Source: Advenella mimigardefordensis DPN7
Lineage (GTDB): Bacteria; Pseudomonadota; Gammaproteobacteria; Burkholderiales; Burkholderiaceae_B
DNA: 64,000 nt
Assembly (NCBI RefSeq): GCF_000521505.1
Contig: NZ_CP003915.1
Coordinates: forward strand, 2,976,001-3,040,000
Reading direction: 5' to 3'
Shown here: positions 46,276 through 54,924 of the stretch, piece by piece
Layout of the letters: every line of letters starts with the position of its first letter
Numbering within the stretch: position 1 is the first letter of the stretch
Program-made: the position numbers and the translations under genes
The notes under the pieces: model-generated
The model's database searches: none
Seen by the model: the letters and a program-made list of their open reading frames with translations, nothing else
Told to the model about the DNA's origin: nothing

Positions 46276-46304
46276 ATATTACATATTGATACTTTTTGAA
46301 TCAA
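46276..46304 (-). promoter_or_regulatory. Promoter of the dpp operon
   Basis: -35 TTGATT (46304-46299) and -10 TAATAT (46281-46276), minus strand, spacer exactly 17 bases. About 75 bases from the -10 to the first dppA start leave room for the leader hairpin. Confidence 0.7.
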
Positions 46305-46318
46305 TTAGGAAATACCCA
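46302..46318 (-). repeat. 17-base repeat ahead of dppA copy 1
   Basis: Second copy of CAATTAGGAAATACCCA (see 42656-42672), again 100 bases from the start codon and overlapping the -35 box of this promoter. A decayed version (aggatgaaat at 44501-44510) stands at the same distance from copy 2. Confidence 0.8.
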
Positions 46319-46339
46319 CGGGTCGGGTGTGAGAGAAGA

Positions 46340-47905
46340 TCAGCACACGTTGATTTTGTCACCCTGAACGACAAGTGCATTGACTATCTGCCGTGCCTGT
46401 TCACCGGCCAATCTTGCATTGACATCCATCGATATCGTCCAAAAATAGGTGCCGCGAGCCAGACTTCCCAGAACGGTAATCTCGTCAACGATCTCGCTAT
46501 TGGATGCAATCAGGCTTCCAGTATTGAAATCCAGTTTGAAACCACCATATGGCGATGATGTTGCCATTCCTGAGTTCAACAAATCCATAACCAGTGGATC
46601 GGCAGACTTTTCCACATTCTGAGAGAATCCGGTAGCATTGATTATGTACTCACATCGTACTGATTCAACATCCCCTACTCCATTCTCATAGCTCACCTCG
46701 AAAACGTCCTTATCTTTAACGGGCATGCACGCCTGAAAGCCGCCATGAACGTATAACTGTCGTCGTCGCATCAGCTCCTGGAGTTTTAACGCGTTCTTCA
46801 TTGGGAACATGGCCCGACGGGACATCCACTGAGGCATCCACCGTTTTTGAAATTGTTGCTTCTCTTCTGGGGCGAGATAAAACCATAGCAAATCAATCAC
46901 ATCGTTTGTGGATGCCAGCACGGACTGCCACGGTCGTTGTCTGGCCTGGGATGTCTCAATTTCCCAGTCTAACTGGTCACTGGCGCTGTTATCCGCCCCC
47001 AACAAATCCTTTAGGTCATCTCCGTAACCATGCGAGAGAATCATTTTCTGCAGTTGCTCATAAATGCACGCAAGATCAAGATGCCCATCCTGTTCGGTAA
47101 CCCATTTATGTACACTGTTACGCGTTAAGCGGTCACTCACCTTCGTAGGAAACGTACTTCTAACAGAGGGCAATCTCCCTTGCCTGGAGAAGCAATGAAT
47201 CGGACCCGCATGCCCTTGCGCCACCAATGCCACGATGGCGTCGATAGCGCTCAGATTACTACCCAGAATACCGACACTCGCACTATTGGGAATTTTTCTG
47301 GCTAATTCAGCAACAGGGTACGGGCTATTTAAAAAGCCGGCTTGTGGGAGCAGCGCCTCAAATTTGTCAGATGATAAATTACCGTTACACAATACAACGC
47401 GGTCCGCTTCATACTTGCCGCCTGCGCTGTCGCGGAGCATCATTGCTCTGGATTGTTGCCGCTCAATCGCCACAACCGCATTCTCTATGACTCGGACAGT
47501 CACACCAAGATCGCAGGCCAACTTGACGATTCGAGTAAATTGTTCGCTGACATAGCGACCGAATAATGGCCTTGGATAGAAATCATTGCCGTCAATCTCC
47601 TTGACGCCATAACGACTTAAATCATCTTTGCTCAAAGTCGTGAGCCATTCCAAAAAATGCGTTCGCTTGTCATCGAACAAGGACATATTGTTCGCAGGCA
47701 CGTTTAGTAGATTTGTGTTCAGGTCTGCCTGATACGCAGTTCCTTGACCAATAACACCAGTTGGTTCAAATAATGTAATGTGTATCGGTGGAAAGTCAAT
47801 CGGCGTCTTCTGAATCAGCACGATAAACTGGGCCAGAAAGGACACGGCAACGGACCCACCCCCGACAATAGCAAGCCGATGCGTTTCATTCATAGGTTCG
47901 CCCAT
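46340..47905 (-). CDS. FAD/NAD(P)-binding oxidoreductase-like protein
   Basis: 521 residues with an N-terminal dinucleotide fold (RLAIVGGGSVAVSFLAQFIV, then TLFEPTGVIGQGTAYQ) and a second one (SVGILGSNLSAIDAIVALVA), as in the FAD/NAD(P)-binding (NAD_binding_9-type) proteins. Near the C-terminus comes the YIINATGFSQNV motif of flavin monooxygenase relatives. No known substrate; it may oxidise the imported compound of this gene block. It starts 5 bases after the Bug gene stop, so the two are co-transcribed. An ATG four codons later (47893) is also possible. Confidence 0.75.
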   Translation of the reverse strand: MGEPMNETHRLAIVGGGSVAVSFLAQFIVLIQKTPIDFPPIHITLFEPTGVIGQGTAYQADLNTNLLNVPANNMSLFDDKRTHFLEWLTTLSKDDLSRYGVKEIDGNDFYPRPLFGRYVSEQFTRIVKLACDLGVTVRVIENAVVAIERQQSRAMMLRDSAGGKYEADRVVLCNGNLSSDKFEALLPQAGFLNSPYPVAELARKIPNSASVGILGSNLSAIDAIVALVAQGHAGPIHCFSRQGRLPSVRSTFPTKVSDRLTRNSVHKWVTEQDGHLDLACIYEQLQKMILSHGYGDDLKDLLGADNSASDQLDWEIETSQARQRPWQSVLASTNDVIDLLWFYLAPEEKQQFQKRWMPQWMSRRAMFPMKNALKLQELMRRRQLYVHGGFQACMPVKDKDVFEVSYENGVGDVESVRCEYIINATGFSQNVEKSADPLVMDLLNSGMATSSPYGGFKLDFNTGSLIASNSEIVDEITVLGSLARGTYFWTISMDVNARLAGEQARQIVNALVVQGDKINVC

Positions 47906-47910
47906 AACTG

Positions 47911-48876
47911 TTACTCGACTTTGGCCCGTGTCGCTACGTCAGACCATTTTCTGACCTCTTCCAGCAACAGGCGATTTGTATCGTCCGGGGTACTCGCATA
48001 CGCGTTTGCCCCTGACTCGACCAATTTATCCTGCACATCTTTACGCGCAGCGATCGTCTGCATTGCCTCAGACATTTTGTCCACAATGGCCTTGGGTGTG
48101 CCAGAGGGAGTTAGCAGCCCGTAATTCGTGGTTAGTACATAGTCTTTGATATCGAGTTCTGTTAGCGTGGGTACGTCCGGAATCGTTTTGACCCTGTCAG
48201 CGGTACTCACCGCAAGAAATTTGATTTTTCCGCTGTTCATTTGCGGATACAGCGTCGTCAGCGTTTCAATCACCATATCAATCTGGCCCCCAAGCAAATC
48301 GGTAACAGCCGGGCCACTCCCTTTATAGGGCACGTGCAGTAACTTGGTATTTGTCGCCAGTTGAAATTTTTCCACCGCCATATGTTGCGATGAACCTACC
48401 CCCGCCGATCCATATGAAATTTTCCCCGGATTATCGTGCGCTTTCTTAATGAGTTCATCCAGCGAATTAACGCCCAACCCGCTGCGAACAGCGACCACCA
48501 AAGGTACAGCCGTGCCAAACGATACGCCTGTGAACGCATCGGGAAATTGATACGTTTTAGGCTTGGACGGCAGTACCGAGTTGATGGCCAGACTGCCGAT
48601 GGCGCCAAACAGCATCGTGTACCCATCAGGTTTGGCACGTGATGCCACTTCCGCGCCAATTTCACCGCCGGCGCCGGCACGATTATCAACGACGACAGGT
48701 GCGCCGATGATTTCGGGCAGATATTGCGCATAAATCCTGGCAGAGAAATCGGTCGCGCCCCCTGGCGGATACGGCACGACCAGGGTTACCGGTTTGGCCG
48801 GCCAGTCCGCAGCAACCGCGACCGATGTGGAAACAGCCAGGCATGCGATTGCTGCCATTTTGACAAAAAATTTCAT
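47911..48876 (-). CDS. Bug-family tricarboxylate-transporter binding protein
   Basis: Periplasmic solute-binding protein of the TctC/Bug family, very abundant in Alcaligenaceae. 321 residues with signal peptide (MKFFVKMAAIACLAVSTSVA, cleavage after VAA) and the usual start WPAKPVTLVVPYPPGGATDF, RAGAGGEIGAEVASRAKPDG and VPYKGSGPAVTDLLGGQIDM. Ligands are carboxylates or aromatic acids. The TctAB permease genes are not nearby, as is usual for Bug proteins. GGAG seven bases before ATG. Divergent from the IclR operon. Confidence 0.93.
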   Translation of the reverse strand: MKFFVKMAAIACLAVSTSVAVAADWPAKPVTLVVPYPPGGATDFSARIYAQYLPEIIGAPVVVDNRAGAGGEIGAEVASRAKPDGYTMLFGAIGSLAINSVLPSKPKTYQFPDAFTGVSFGTAVPLVVAVRSGLGVNSLDELIKKAHDNPGKISYGSAGVGSSQHMAVEKFQLATNTKLLHVPYKGSGPAVTDLLGGQIDMVIETLTTLYPQMNSGKIKFLAVSTADRVKTIPDVPTLTELDIKDYVLTTNYGLLTPSGTPKAIVDKMSEAMQTIAARKDVQDKLVESGANAYASTPDDTNRLLLEEVRKWSDVATRAKVE

Positions 48877-48927
48877 TATCTCGCTCCGTTATTTATATAT
48901 TACTATTTAGGACACTAATACTATTTC

Positions 48928-48955
48928 TTGTATTGAAATTAGAATCGCATATAAT
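48928..48955 (+). promoter_or_regulatory. Putative promoter of the iclR operon
   Basis: -35 TTGTAT (48928-48933), 16-base spacer, -10 TATAAT (48950-48955). It lies in the 180-base AT-rich gap between the Bug gene and the regulator and would give a leader of about 95 bases. Confidence 0.5.
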
Positions 48956-49034
48956 GAATATGTCGTCAATGCATTTGTGGTTCGTATCTATCGTATTTTA
49001 TGCACTTATTTTTAATATAAAATATAGGATTTTA

Positions 49035-49053
49035 AATACCAATATTTGGGATT
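49035..49053. promoter_or_regulatory. Inverted repeat over the iclR ribosome site
   Basis: AATACCAA and TTGGGATT (7 of 8 matching, 3-base spacer) end four bases before the ATG at 49057 and contain the GGGA that must act as the ribosome site. IclR-type proteins bind such palindromes, so this is a candidate autoregulatory operator. Confidence 0.45.
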
Positions 49054-49056
49054 AAT

Positions 49057-49827
49057 ATGGATAAAACCCTGCTAAAAGGATTGCGGTTGTTTGAAATCAT
49101 ATGCGCTCAGGAAGATCAGCCAAACACGATAGACGACCTGGCTATCTCAGCGGGCCTGACCAAAAGCAATACGCACCGCACATTACAAACGCTCATGGCG
49201 GCGGGATATGTGGAAAAAAGCAGTCATACCGGTGGATATAAGCCGACTTTAAAAGTATTCGAGCTGGCTGCCCAGCGCCTCGCGCGCCTGGATGTGCGTA
49301 AAATCGCCGCCCCGCTGATGCGTCGAGTTGCACAGGAAACGCAGGAGACAGTGCATCTTTCCGTCCTCGATCAGTTCGATGTGATCTATATCGACAAAAT
49401 CGACAGCCCCAATCCGGTTCGCGCCTATTCCATTATCGGTGGCCGCGCCCCCGCTTACGCGGTTGCCACGGGCAAGGCACTGCTGGCGTTCCAGTCCAGC
49501 GACTATCTGGAACGCCATGTCCCCGAACTCCTTCGCCATACAGAGAATACGATCACCACGCTCAGCGCACTCAGGGAAGAACTGGCTGACATTTCCCGTA
49601 TTGGCTATGCCATCAATCGTGGTGAATGGCGCAATAACGTTGGTGGCATCGCCGCTCCCGTCTTTGACGGGCACAACAGAGTCATCGCCGCATTCGGTAT
49701 TTCCGGACCGCTGGAGCGATTTACCATCGAAAACATGAAACGCTGGTCTCCAGTGGTACTGGATGCCGCCCGTGAAATATCCCGAGAATCAGGGTATCGC
49801 CGAGGTTACTTCGGCGAATCAGATTAA
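49057..49827 (+). CDS. IclR-family transcriptional regulator
   Basis: 256 residues. N-terminal winged helix: DDLAISAGLTKSNTHRTLQT, then GYVEKSSHTGGYKPTLKVFE. The C-terminal effector domain of IclR type contains VHLSVLDQFDVIYIDKID, AVATGKALLAF and GGIAAPVFDGHNRVIAAFGI. It most likely controls the genes downstream (gap of 22 bases to the CoA-transferase) and perhaps the divergent Bug gene. The effector is presumably the substrate or a CoA thioester of it. Confidence 0.92.
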   Translation: MDKTLLKGLRLFEIICAQEDQPNTIDDLAISAGLTKSNTHRTLQTLMAAGYVEKSSHTGGYKPTLKVFELAAQRLARLDVRKIAAPLMRRVAQETQETVHLSVLDQFDVIYIDKIDSPNPVRAYSIIGGRAPAYAVATGKALLAFQSSDYLERHVPELLRHTENTITTLSALREELADISRIGYAINRGEWRNNVGGIAAPVFDGHNRVIAAFGISGPLERFTIENMKRWSPVVLDAAREISRESGYRRGYFGESD

Positions 49828-49849
49828 AACGAACCGTGAGTAATTACCT

Positions 49850-51013
49850 ATGAAGCAAGAATCCACGCTACAAGGCGTCAAAGTGATCGAAGTGTGCAAC
49901 GTTGCCGCCGGCCCGTTCTGCAGCATGCTGCTGGCCGATATGGGAGCCGACGTGATCAAAATAGAAAACCCCAATGGCGGAGATACACTGCGCAGCTGGC
50001 CGCCCATCAGCGATGGATATAGTGAAAATTTTGCTTCGCTGAACCGCAATAAAAAATCGATCACCCTTAATCTCAAAGATCCGGCGGATGTCAAAGCAGC
50101 GCGCCGGCTTATGTGTGAAGCCGATATCGTACTGGAGAATAATCGCCCTGGGGTCATGGACCGGCTGGGGCTGGGCTTTGCCGATATCAAGGCCCTCAAC
50201 CCACAAATTGTCTATTGCTCCATTTCTGCTTATGGTCAAAGTGGCCCGCGCAGCCAGGAAGGCGGTTTTGACCTGACGGTTCAGGCCATGAGCGGGCTGA
50301 TGAGTATCACCGGCGAAGCCGACGGCGCGCCCGTCAAGTGCGGCGTGCCGGTGTGCGATTTTTCCGCGGGACTATACGCTGCCTTCTCTATCGTATCGGC
50401 ACTCAGAATGGCGGAAAAATCCGGTGAAGGCACACATATTGATGTATCCATGCTGGGAGCGACGCTGGGCATTGCCGCTTTGCAAACCTCGGAATATTTT
50501 GGCAGCGGCAACAATCCCAGGAAAATGGGATCGGCGCACCCACGCAATGCACCTTATCAGGTATTTCGCTGTAAAGATGGCTATTTCGGCATGGCTGCCG
50601 GCAACAATTCGCTGTGGAAATCCGTCTGCCAGGTAGTCAATCGTCCCGAACTATATGACGATGAGCGTTTTACCTCCACCCTGCTGCGGGCTCAGCATCA
50701 GCAGGCGCTGCTGGAAATACTGGAAGTCATCTTTGCTGCCGAACCCGCGGAACACTGGTTGAGCGCATTCCGTGCCGCCGGCGTGCCATGCGCCCCCATC
50801 AATCAGTATTCAGACATCCTGGCAGACGAACAGGTGGCTCATATGGAGTGGGTGCAGGATATTCCCCTGCCCAACGGGCTGACTGCCAATACCTTTGCTT
50901 CTCCCATTCGTTTTGACGGTAAGACCAGTCGTATTGCAGCTGGCCCGCCCGCACTGGGTCAGCATAATGAAGAAATCCTGTCTTCCATCGCCCCGCAGGG
51001 AGAAGATGCATGA
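49850..51013 (+). CDS. CaiB/BaiF (family III) CoA-transferase
   Basis: Transfers CoA between carboxylic acids through a mixed anhydride and thioester. 387 residues; the start LQGVKVIEVCNVAAGPFCSM and LLADMGADVIKIENPNGGD is typical. The catalytic aspartate is probably D170 in GVPVCDFSAGLYAAFSI. Other features: LNRNKKSITLNLKDP and VYCSISAYGQSGP. It overlaps the next gene by 4 bases (ATGA). It probably activates a dicarboxylic or hydroxy acid by exchanging CoA with another acyl-CoA. Confidence 0.93.
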   Translation: MKQESTLQGVKVIEVCNVAAGPFCSMLLADMGADVIKIENPNGGDTLRSWPPISDGYSENFASLNRNKKSITLNLKDPADVKAARRLMCEADIVLENNRPGVMDRLGLGFADIKALNPQIVYCSISAYGQSGPRSQEGGFDLTVQAMSGLMSITGEADGAPVKCGVPVCDFSAGLYAAFSIVSALRMAEKSGEGTHIDVSMLGATLGIAALQTSEYFGSGNNPRKMGSAHPRNAPYQVFRCKDGYFGMAAGNNSLWKSVCQVVNRPELYDDERFTSTLLRAQHQQALLEILEVIFAAEPAEHWLSAFRAAGVPCAPINQYSDILADEQVAHMEWVQDIPLPNGLTANTFASPIRFDGKTSRIAAGPPALGQHNEEILSSIAPQGEDA

Positions 51014-51735
51014 GTGACATGCTGAGCATTGAACAGCGTGAGCAAGCGTGGGTCTTTACGCTGAACCGCCCGGAAAAAATGAATGCACTGGCGCCAGAAC
51101 TGGTATTGGCGCTCACAGAAGGCATACAGGCCGCCCATCAGCAAAAAATTCCCCTGATGATATTCAAAGGCAATGGCAAAAACTTTTGCGCAGGCTTTGA
51201 CTTTTCCGATCTAGATACCGCCAGTGAAGGCGATCTGCTACAGCGCATCATTCAAATTGAAATCATGTTGGATCTGCTGGCCACCTCTCCGTCCATGACC
51301 ATCGCACTCTGCCATGGACGAAATTTTGGCGCCGGCGTCGATATCATTGCCGCCTGCAAACACCGCATTGCCGCTGCAGGCACCAGCTTCCGATTTCCCG
51401 GCATCAAGTTCGGCCTCATCCTGGGAACACGCCGCTTTCAGAACATCGTGGGCACACAGAACGCTCTGGAGATTCTTTCAAGCACCCGCACATTCGATGC
51501 CCAGGAGGCGCAGAAAATAGCCTTCATGCAGGAGATACGAGAACCCGAACAGTGGCCATCGCTGATCGAACAGGCCGAACAGAACAATGCCATTCTGTCC
51601 GATGTTACTCGTCGCAATCTGTACAAAGTGCTCTATTGCAGCGCAGAGTCCGACCAGAACCTGGCCGCTCTGGTGCGCTCTGCCTCGGCGCCCGGCCTCA
51701 AGGACAGGATCCGGGCCTACCTGAAACCCAACTAA
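51010..51735 (+). CDS. Enoyl-CoA hydratase/isomerase family protein
   Basis: Crotonase-fold enzyme of 241 residues. The two oxyanion-hole motifs are readable as GKNFCAGFDFSDL (about residue 58) and CHGRNFGAGVDIIAACKHRI (about 100). Acidic residues usual in hydratases (two glutamates near 110 and 130) are not evident; FPGIKFGLILG stands where PEVKLGLIP-type motifs usually carry a glutamate, so it may be an isomerase, a C-C hydrolase or other crotonase-fold enzyme. Read with caiB and the CoA-transferase subunits. Confidence 0.87.
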   Translation: MSDMLSIEQREQAWVFTLNRPEKMNALAPELVLALTEGIQAAHQQKIPLMIFKGNGKNFCAGFDFSDLDTASEGDLLQRIIQIEIMLDLLATSPSMTIALCHGRNFGAGVDIIAACKHRIAAAGTSFRFPGIKFGLILGTRRFQNIVGTQNALEILSSTRTFDAQEAQKIAFMQEIREPEQWPSLIEQAEQNNAILSDVTRRNLYKVLYCSAESDQNLAALVRSASAPGLKDRIRAYLKPN

Positions 51736-51748
51736 TCTGGACTAAACC

Positions 51749-52579
51749 ATGACATCAGGATTTAACCAAAGCGATAAATGTGTTTCCCTGCAGCAACTGG
51801 TTAGCCGCGTTCCCAATGGCGCTTCGCTGGCGCTGGGTGGCAGCTTTCTTCATCGCGGCCCCTTTTCCTTTGTGCGGGAACTCATTCGACAGAACAAACA
51901 GGACCTGGAAATCATTAAGCAGTCACCTGGCTATGACATAGATATTTTGTGCCGCACAGGTACCGCGACAAAGGCGCGTGCCGGGATTGTTGCCATGGAA
52001 GGCAACTTCGGCCTGGCTCAATACTACCGAAAAGCAGTCGAACAGGGGCGCCTTGCACTGGAGGAACATGCTTGCGCGACACTGACCGCCGGACTACGCG
52101 CCGCCGCTTTCGGCATCCCATTTCAACCCTGCGCCGGTATTGACGGCAGCGAGCTAGCCAAACTGAACGAATGGGCGAAGATCCCTGACCCCTACGGATC
52201 AGGCAAAGATGTGTGGGTGATTCCGGCGATCCAGCCCGATTACGCAGTGATTCACGCCAATGAGGTGGACAGAAAGGGCAATGTTCGCGTGCTGGGCACC
52301 TATCACTGGGATCGAATCATGTCGCGCTCGGCCAAAAGCGTACTGGTGATTGCAGAAAAACTGGTCGACGACACGGTTTTCACGGATAGCCCTGAAACCA
52401 CGCTGATCCCCTACTTTCTGGTAGAGGCCTTTTCTATCGTCAAGAATGGGGCCTGGCCGGGCTCCTGCTGGCCTGCTTACGAAATTGATTATCCGGCGGT
52501 CGAAGCCTATCTGAATCCCGACGAAGCGGCTTTCGCCGAACACATGAATACTGCGCCAGAAACAAAGGAAATTGCATAA
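51749..52579 (+). CDS. CoA-transferase family protein, alpha subunit
   Basis: 276 residues, matching the alpha subunit of class I CoA-transferases of the glutaconate/IpdA type: LQQLVSRVPNGASLALGGSF at the start, ARAGIVAMEGNFGLAQYYRK, then LTAGLRAAAFGIPFQP and YAVIHANEVDRKGNVRVLG. It carries E105-E106-H107; as I recall it, IpdA of the cholesterol-ring hydrolase IpdAB depends on a glutamate near position 105. Its stop overlaps the ATG of the beta subunit by one base. Confidence 0.88.
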   Translation: MTSGFNQSDKCVSLQQLVSRVPNGASLALGGSFLHRGPFSFVRELIRQNKQDLEIIKQSPGYDIDILCRTGTATKARAGIVAMEGNFGLAQYYRKAVEQGRLALEEHACATLTAGLRAAAFGIPFQPCAGIDGSELAKLNEWAKIPDPYGSGKDVWVIPAIQPDYAVIHANEVDRKGNVRVLGTYHWDRIMSRSAKSVLVIAEKLVDDTVFTDSPETTLIPYFLVEAFSIVKNGAWPGSCWPAYEIDYPAVEAYLNPDEAAFAEHMNTAPETKEIA

Positions 52580-53313
52580 TGGAAAACAACTGGTCTCCTT
52601 TTTCTTATATTGTCACTAATCTGGCGCGTTTCATTCGACCCAATGAAATTACCTTTAGCGGCGTTAATTCCACCATGCCAATGCTGGCCTGCCTGATGGC
52701 CAAAAAGGCCTACGAATGGGATTTTATTTATATTAACGTCGCCGGTGGTGTAGATCCCCAACCGTCTGCAATTCCCCTGTCCAGCTCCGATCCTGTGCTT
52801 GCACAGCAATCCGCATCTATCTTCGCTAATGAAGATTTCTACGATCTGTGCTCTCGCGGCAGAATGGACCTGACATTTCTTGGTGCAGCCCAGATTGACG
52901 GTGACGGCAATGCAAACAATTCCGTCATTGGCGATTGGCATTCACCCAAAGTTCGCCTGCCCGGTGGTGGCGGTGGCGCCGTTATGCTTCCAACTGCCAA
53001 ACGCGCCTGCACCTGGCGCACCGAACATTCCACAAGAACATTTGTGGAAAAGCTGGACTTTCGCACTTCCTGGGGCGGCTTTCATGGTGTCGTTACGCCC
53101 ATTGCCGTCTTCATCAAAAAAGACAATAAGCTCGCACTGCAATCCTATCACCCCGAATCATCGGTCGAAGAAGTCGTCGAACGCACCGGGTTTACCTTTG
53201 ATTACCAGGATGCGAAACCGACAGATCCACCCACCGATGCGGAGATCGCCGCACTACGTTCACTGGATCCTGACGGGCAATTTGAAAAAGATGCTGGCGT
53301 CACGCTGCGCTAG
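52579..53313 (+). CDS. CoA-transferase family protein, beta subunit
   Basis: 244-residue partner of the alpha subunit (TAATG overlap). The fold pattern is that of GctB/IpdB: NLARFIRPNEITFSGVNSTM, MDLTFLGAAQIDGDGNANNS, LPGGGGGAVMLPTAKRACTW and the end motif TPIAVFIKKDNKLALQSYHP. The glutamate used by true class I CoA-transferases should stand near residue 54-55; this protein has INVAGGVDP there, alanine in that place. It may therefore be a hydrolase of IpdAB type and not a transferase. Confidence 0.88.
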   Translation: MENNWSPFSYIVTNLARFIRPNEITFSGVNSTMPMLACLMAKKAYEWDFIYINVAGGVDPQPSAIPLSSSDPVLAQQSASIFANEDFYDLCSRGRMDLTFLGAAQIDGDGNANNSVIGDWHSPKVRLPGGGGGAVMLPTAKRACTWRTEHSTRTFVEKLDFRTSWGGFHGVVTPIAVFIKKDNKLALQSYHPESSVEEVVERTGFTFDYQDAKPTDPPTDAEIAALRSLDPDGQFEKDAGVTLR

Positions 53314-53323
53314 GAGATAACAC

Positions 53324-54805
53324 ATGACGGCTTCCTCTACCATTTTGAATCACTGGCAATCGACCTGGCAGAAAGACGGGATCGCCAATCGCATCGCCCT
53401 GCAGGATAACGATAGGCAAATCCCGTACAGCCTGCTTTATCAAGAGGTCTCCCATCTGTCCGGCCGTTTGCGCGCGGCCGGGATTGCCGAGGAAGCACGT
53501 GTCGCCATCGATATGCCGCGCGGTCTGAACGCCGTGATCACCTTGCTGGCCGTCATGGCCGCCGGTGCCTGCCCATGCCCCCTGGAACCGAATCTGGGTG
53601 ACATGGAACGATCGGATCGCTTTCTCAGCGGAGGGCTGACCTGGCTGCTGACAGATGAACCCGCAAGGCCGCTTGCGTCCGACAATGTGCAGGCACTGAA
53701 CCCGCTCACCCTGCCTGACTCAGAGCCGTACTGGTCGCAGACCGTTACCCCGCATCATCCCGCCCTAATGCTGTTCACTTCGGGCAGCACCGGCAAACCC
53801 AAAGGCGTATTACAGAGCCATCTGGGCGTGCTGAACAATGCACAGGGCGTCATCGCGATGACTGAATTGACCCTAGATGACATTCTGCTGCACGTCATGC
53901 CGCTTTATCACACTAACGGATTGAATAATCAGTTATTCAGCCCGCTGGCAATCGGTGCCATGGTACATTTTGCGCCGCGTTTCTCGGCTAAAGCCATGCC
54001 GGATCTCATGGCCACGGTACAACCGACCATCATTACCGGTGTGCCCACCATGTACTCACGCATGCTATCACACCCCATGCCAGCTGATGCAGTTGCCAAT
54101 CTTCGACTGGCTCGCTGTGGTTCTGCGCCAATCACAACCGAATTACACAAAAAAATTGAAACCTATCTTGGGCAGCCACTGATTATTTCATACGGTCTGT
54201 CAGAAGCTACCTGCACCTCCACGATGAATCCACCGCAAGGCCGAAGAATCGGCTCAATCGGGAAGATACTGAACAATCAGGACGTCTATCTTTTGTCTGC
54301 CACCGGAGATCGCATTAGCGACGCAAATGTGAATGGCGAAATATGTATCGATGGAGAAAGTCTGATGCTCGGTTACGTAGGTATATCGGTACCCGGTCAG
54401 CTCGATGCACTGACCGGCCCCTTGCATACCGGTGATATTGGATATATCGATGAAGATGGTTATCTCTACATCACCGGCCGTATCAAGGATGTGATTATTC
54501 GTGGCGGAGAAAATATTTCTCCCTCTCAGATTGAACACGTGATTGCCATGCATCCCGACGTCGCAAATTGCTGTGTAATCGGCCAACCCGATGAAGATCT
54601 GGGTGAAGTACCGGTGGCGTTTGTAACGGCGCGAGTGGGAGCCGATTTGGATATCAGCGAAGTGACCGAGTTACTTAAGGATAACTTATCCCGCATTTAC
54701 CAACCTGCCAGCATTCATTTGCTGAGTGCGCTTCCGGAAAACACAGTGGGTAAAGTGGACCGCAAGGCACTGGCACAAGAGCTGAAAAGTCTGCAACATA
54801 TATAA
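53324..54805 (+). CDS. Acyl-CoA ligase (AMP-binding, ANL family)
   Basis: Activates a carboxylic acid with ATP to an acyl-CoA. 493 residues from ATG 53324 with AGGAGA upstream. The P-loop is MLFTSGSTGKPKGVLQS (about residue 147), A5 is IISYGLSEATCTS, A7 is HTGDIGYIDEDGYLYITG, A8 is GRIKDVIIRGGENISPSQIE and the catalytic lysine is in ENTVGKVDRKALAQ. All core motifs are intact. Probably the entry enzyme for the substrate of this operon, whose identity is not evident. Last gene of the plus-strand operon. Confidence 0.92.
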   Translation: MTASSTILNHWQSTWQKDGIANRIALQDNDRQIPYSLLYQEVSHLSGRLRAAGIAEEARVAIDMPRGLNAVITLLAVMAAGACPCPLEPNLGDMERSDRFLSGGLTWLLTDEPARPLASDNVQALNPLTLPDSEPYWSQTVTPHHPALMLFTSGSTGKPKGVLQSHLGVLNNAQGVIAMTELTLDDILLHVMPLYHTNGLNNQLFSPLAIGAMVHFAPRFSAKAMPDLMATVQPTIITGVPTMYSRMLSHPMPADAVANLRLARCGSAPITTELHKKIETYLGQPLIISYGLSEATCTSTMNPPQGRRIGSIGKILNNQDVYLLSATGDRISDANVNGEICIDGESLMLGYVGISVPGQLDALTGPLHTGDIGYIDEDGYLYITGRIKDVIIRGGENISPSQIEHVIAMHPDVANCCVIGQPDEDLGEVPVAFVTARVGADLDISEVTELLKDNLSRIYQPASIHLLSALPENTVGKVDRKALAQELKSLQHI

Positions 54806-54875
54806 GAGAACAAGAATTCAGAACAAAAGCTGTCGAATCGGCAAAAATTTAATGCATCTGCACCAACGAGTACTT

Positions 54876-54914
54876 GAAAAATAAAGTAGAGGTCTGATGA
54901 AAACAGACCTCTAC
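54876..54914 (-). terminator. Terminator between ligase and SDR genes
   Basis: GTAGAGGTCTG (54886-54896) pairs perfectly with CAGACCTCTAC (54904-54914). On the minus strand it is followed by TTTATTTTT, so it ends the SDR message; on the plus strand it has no T run. Confidence 0.85.
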
Positions 54915-54924
54915 AGGACAAACA

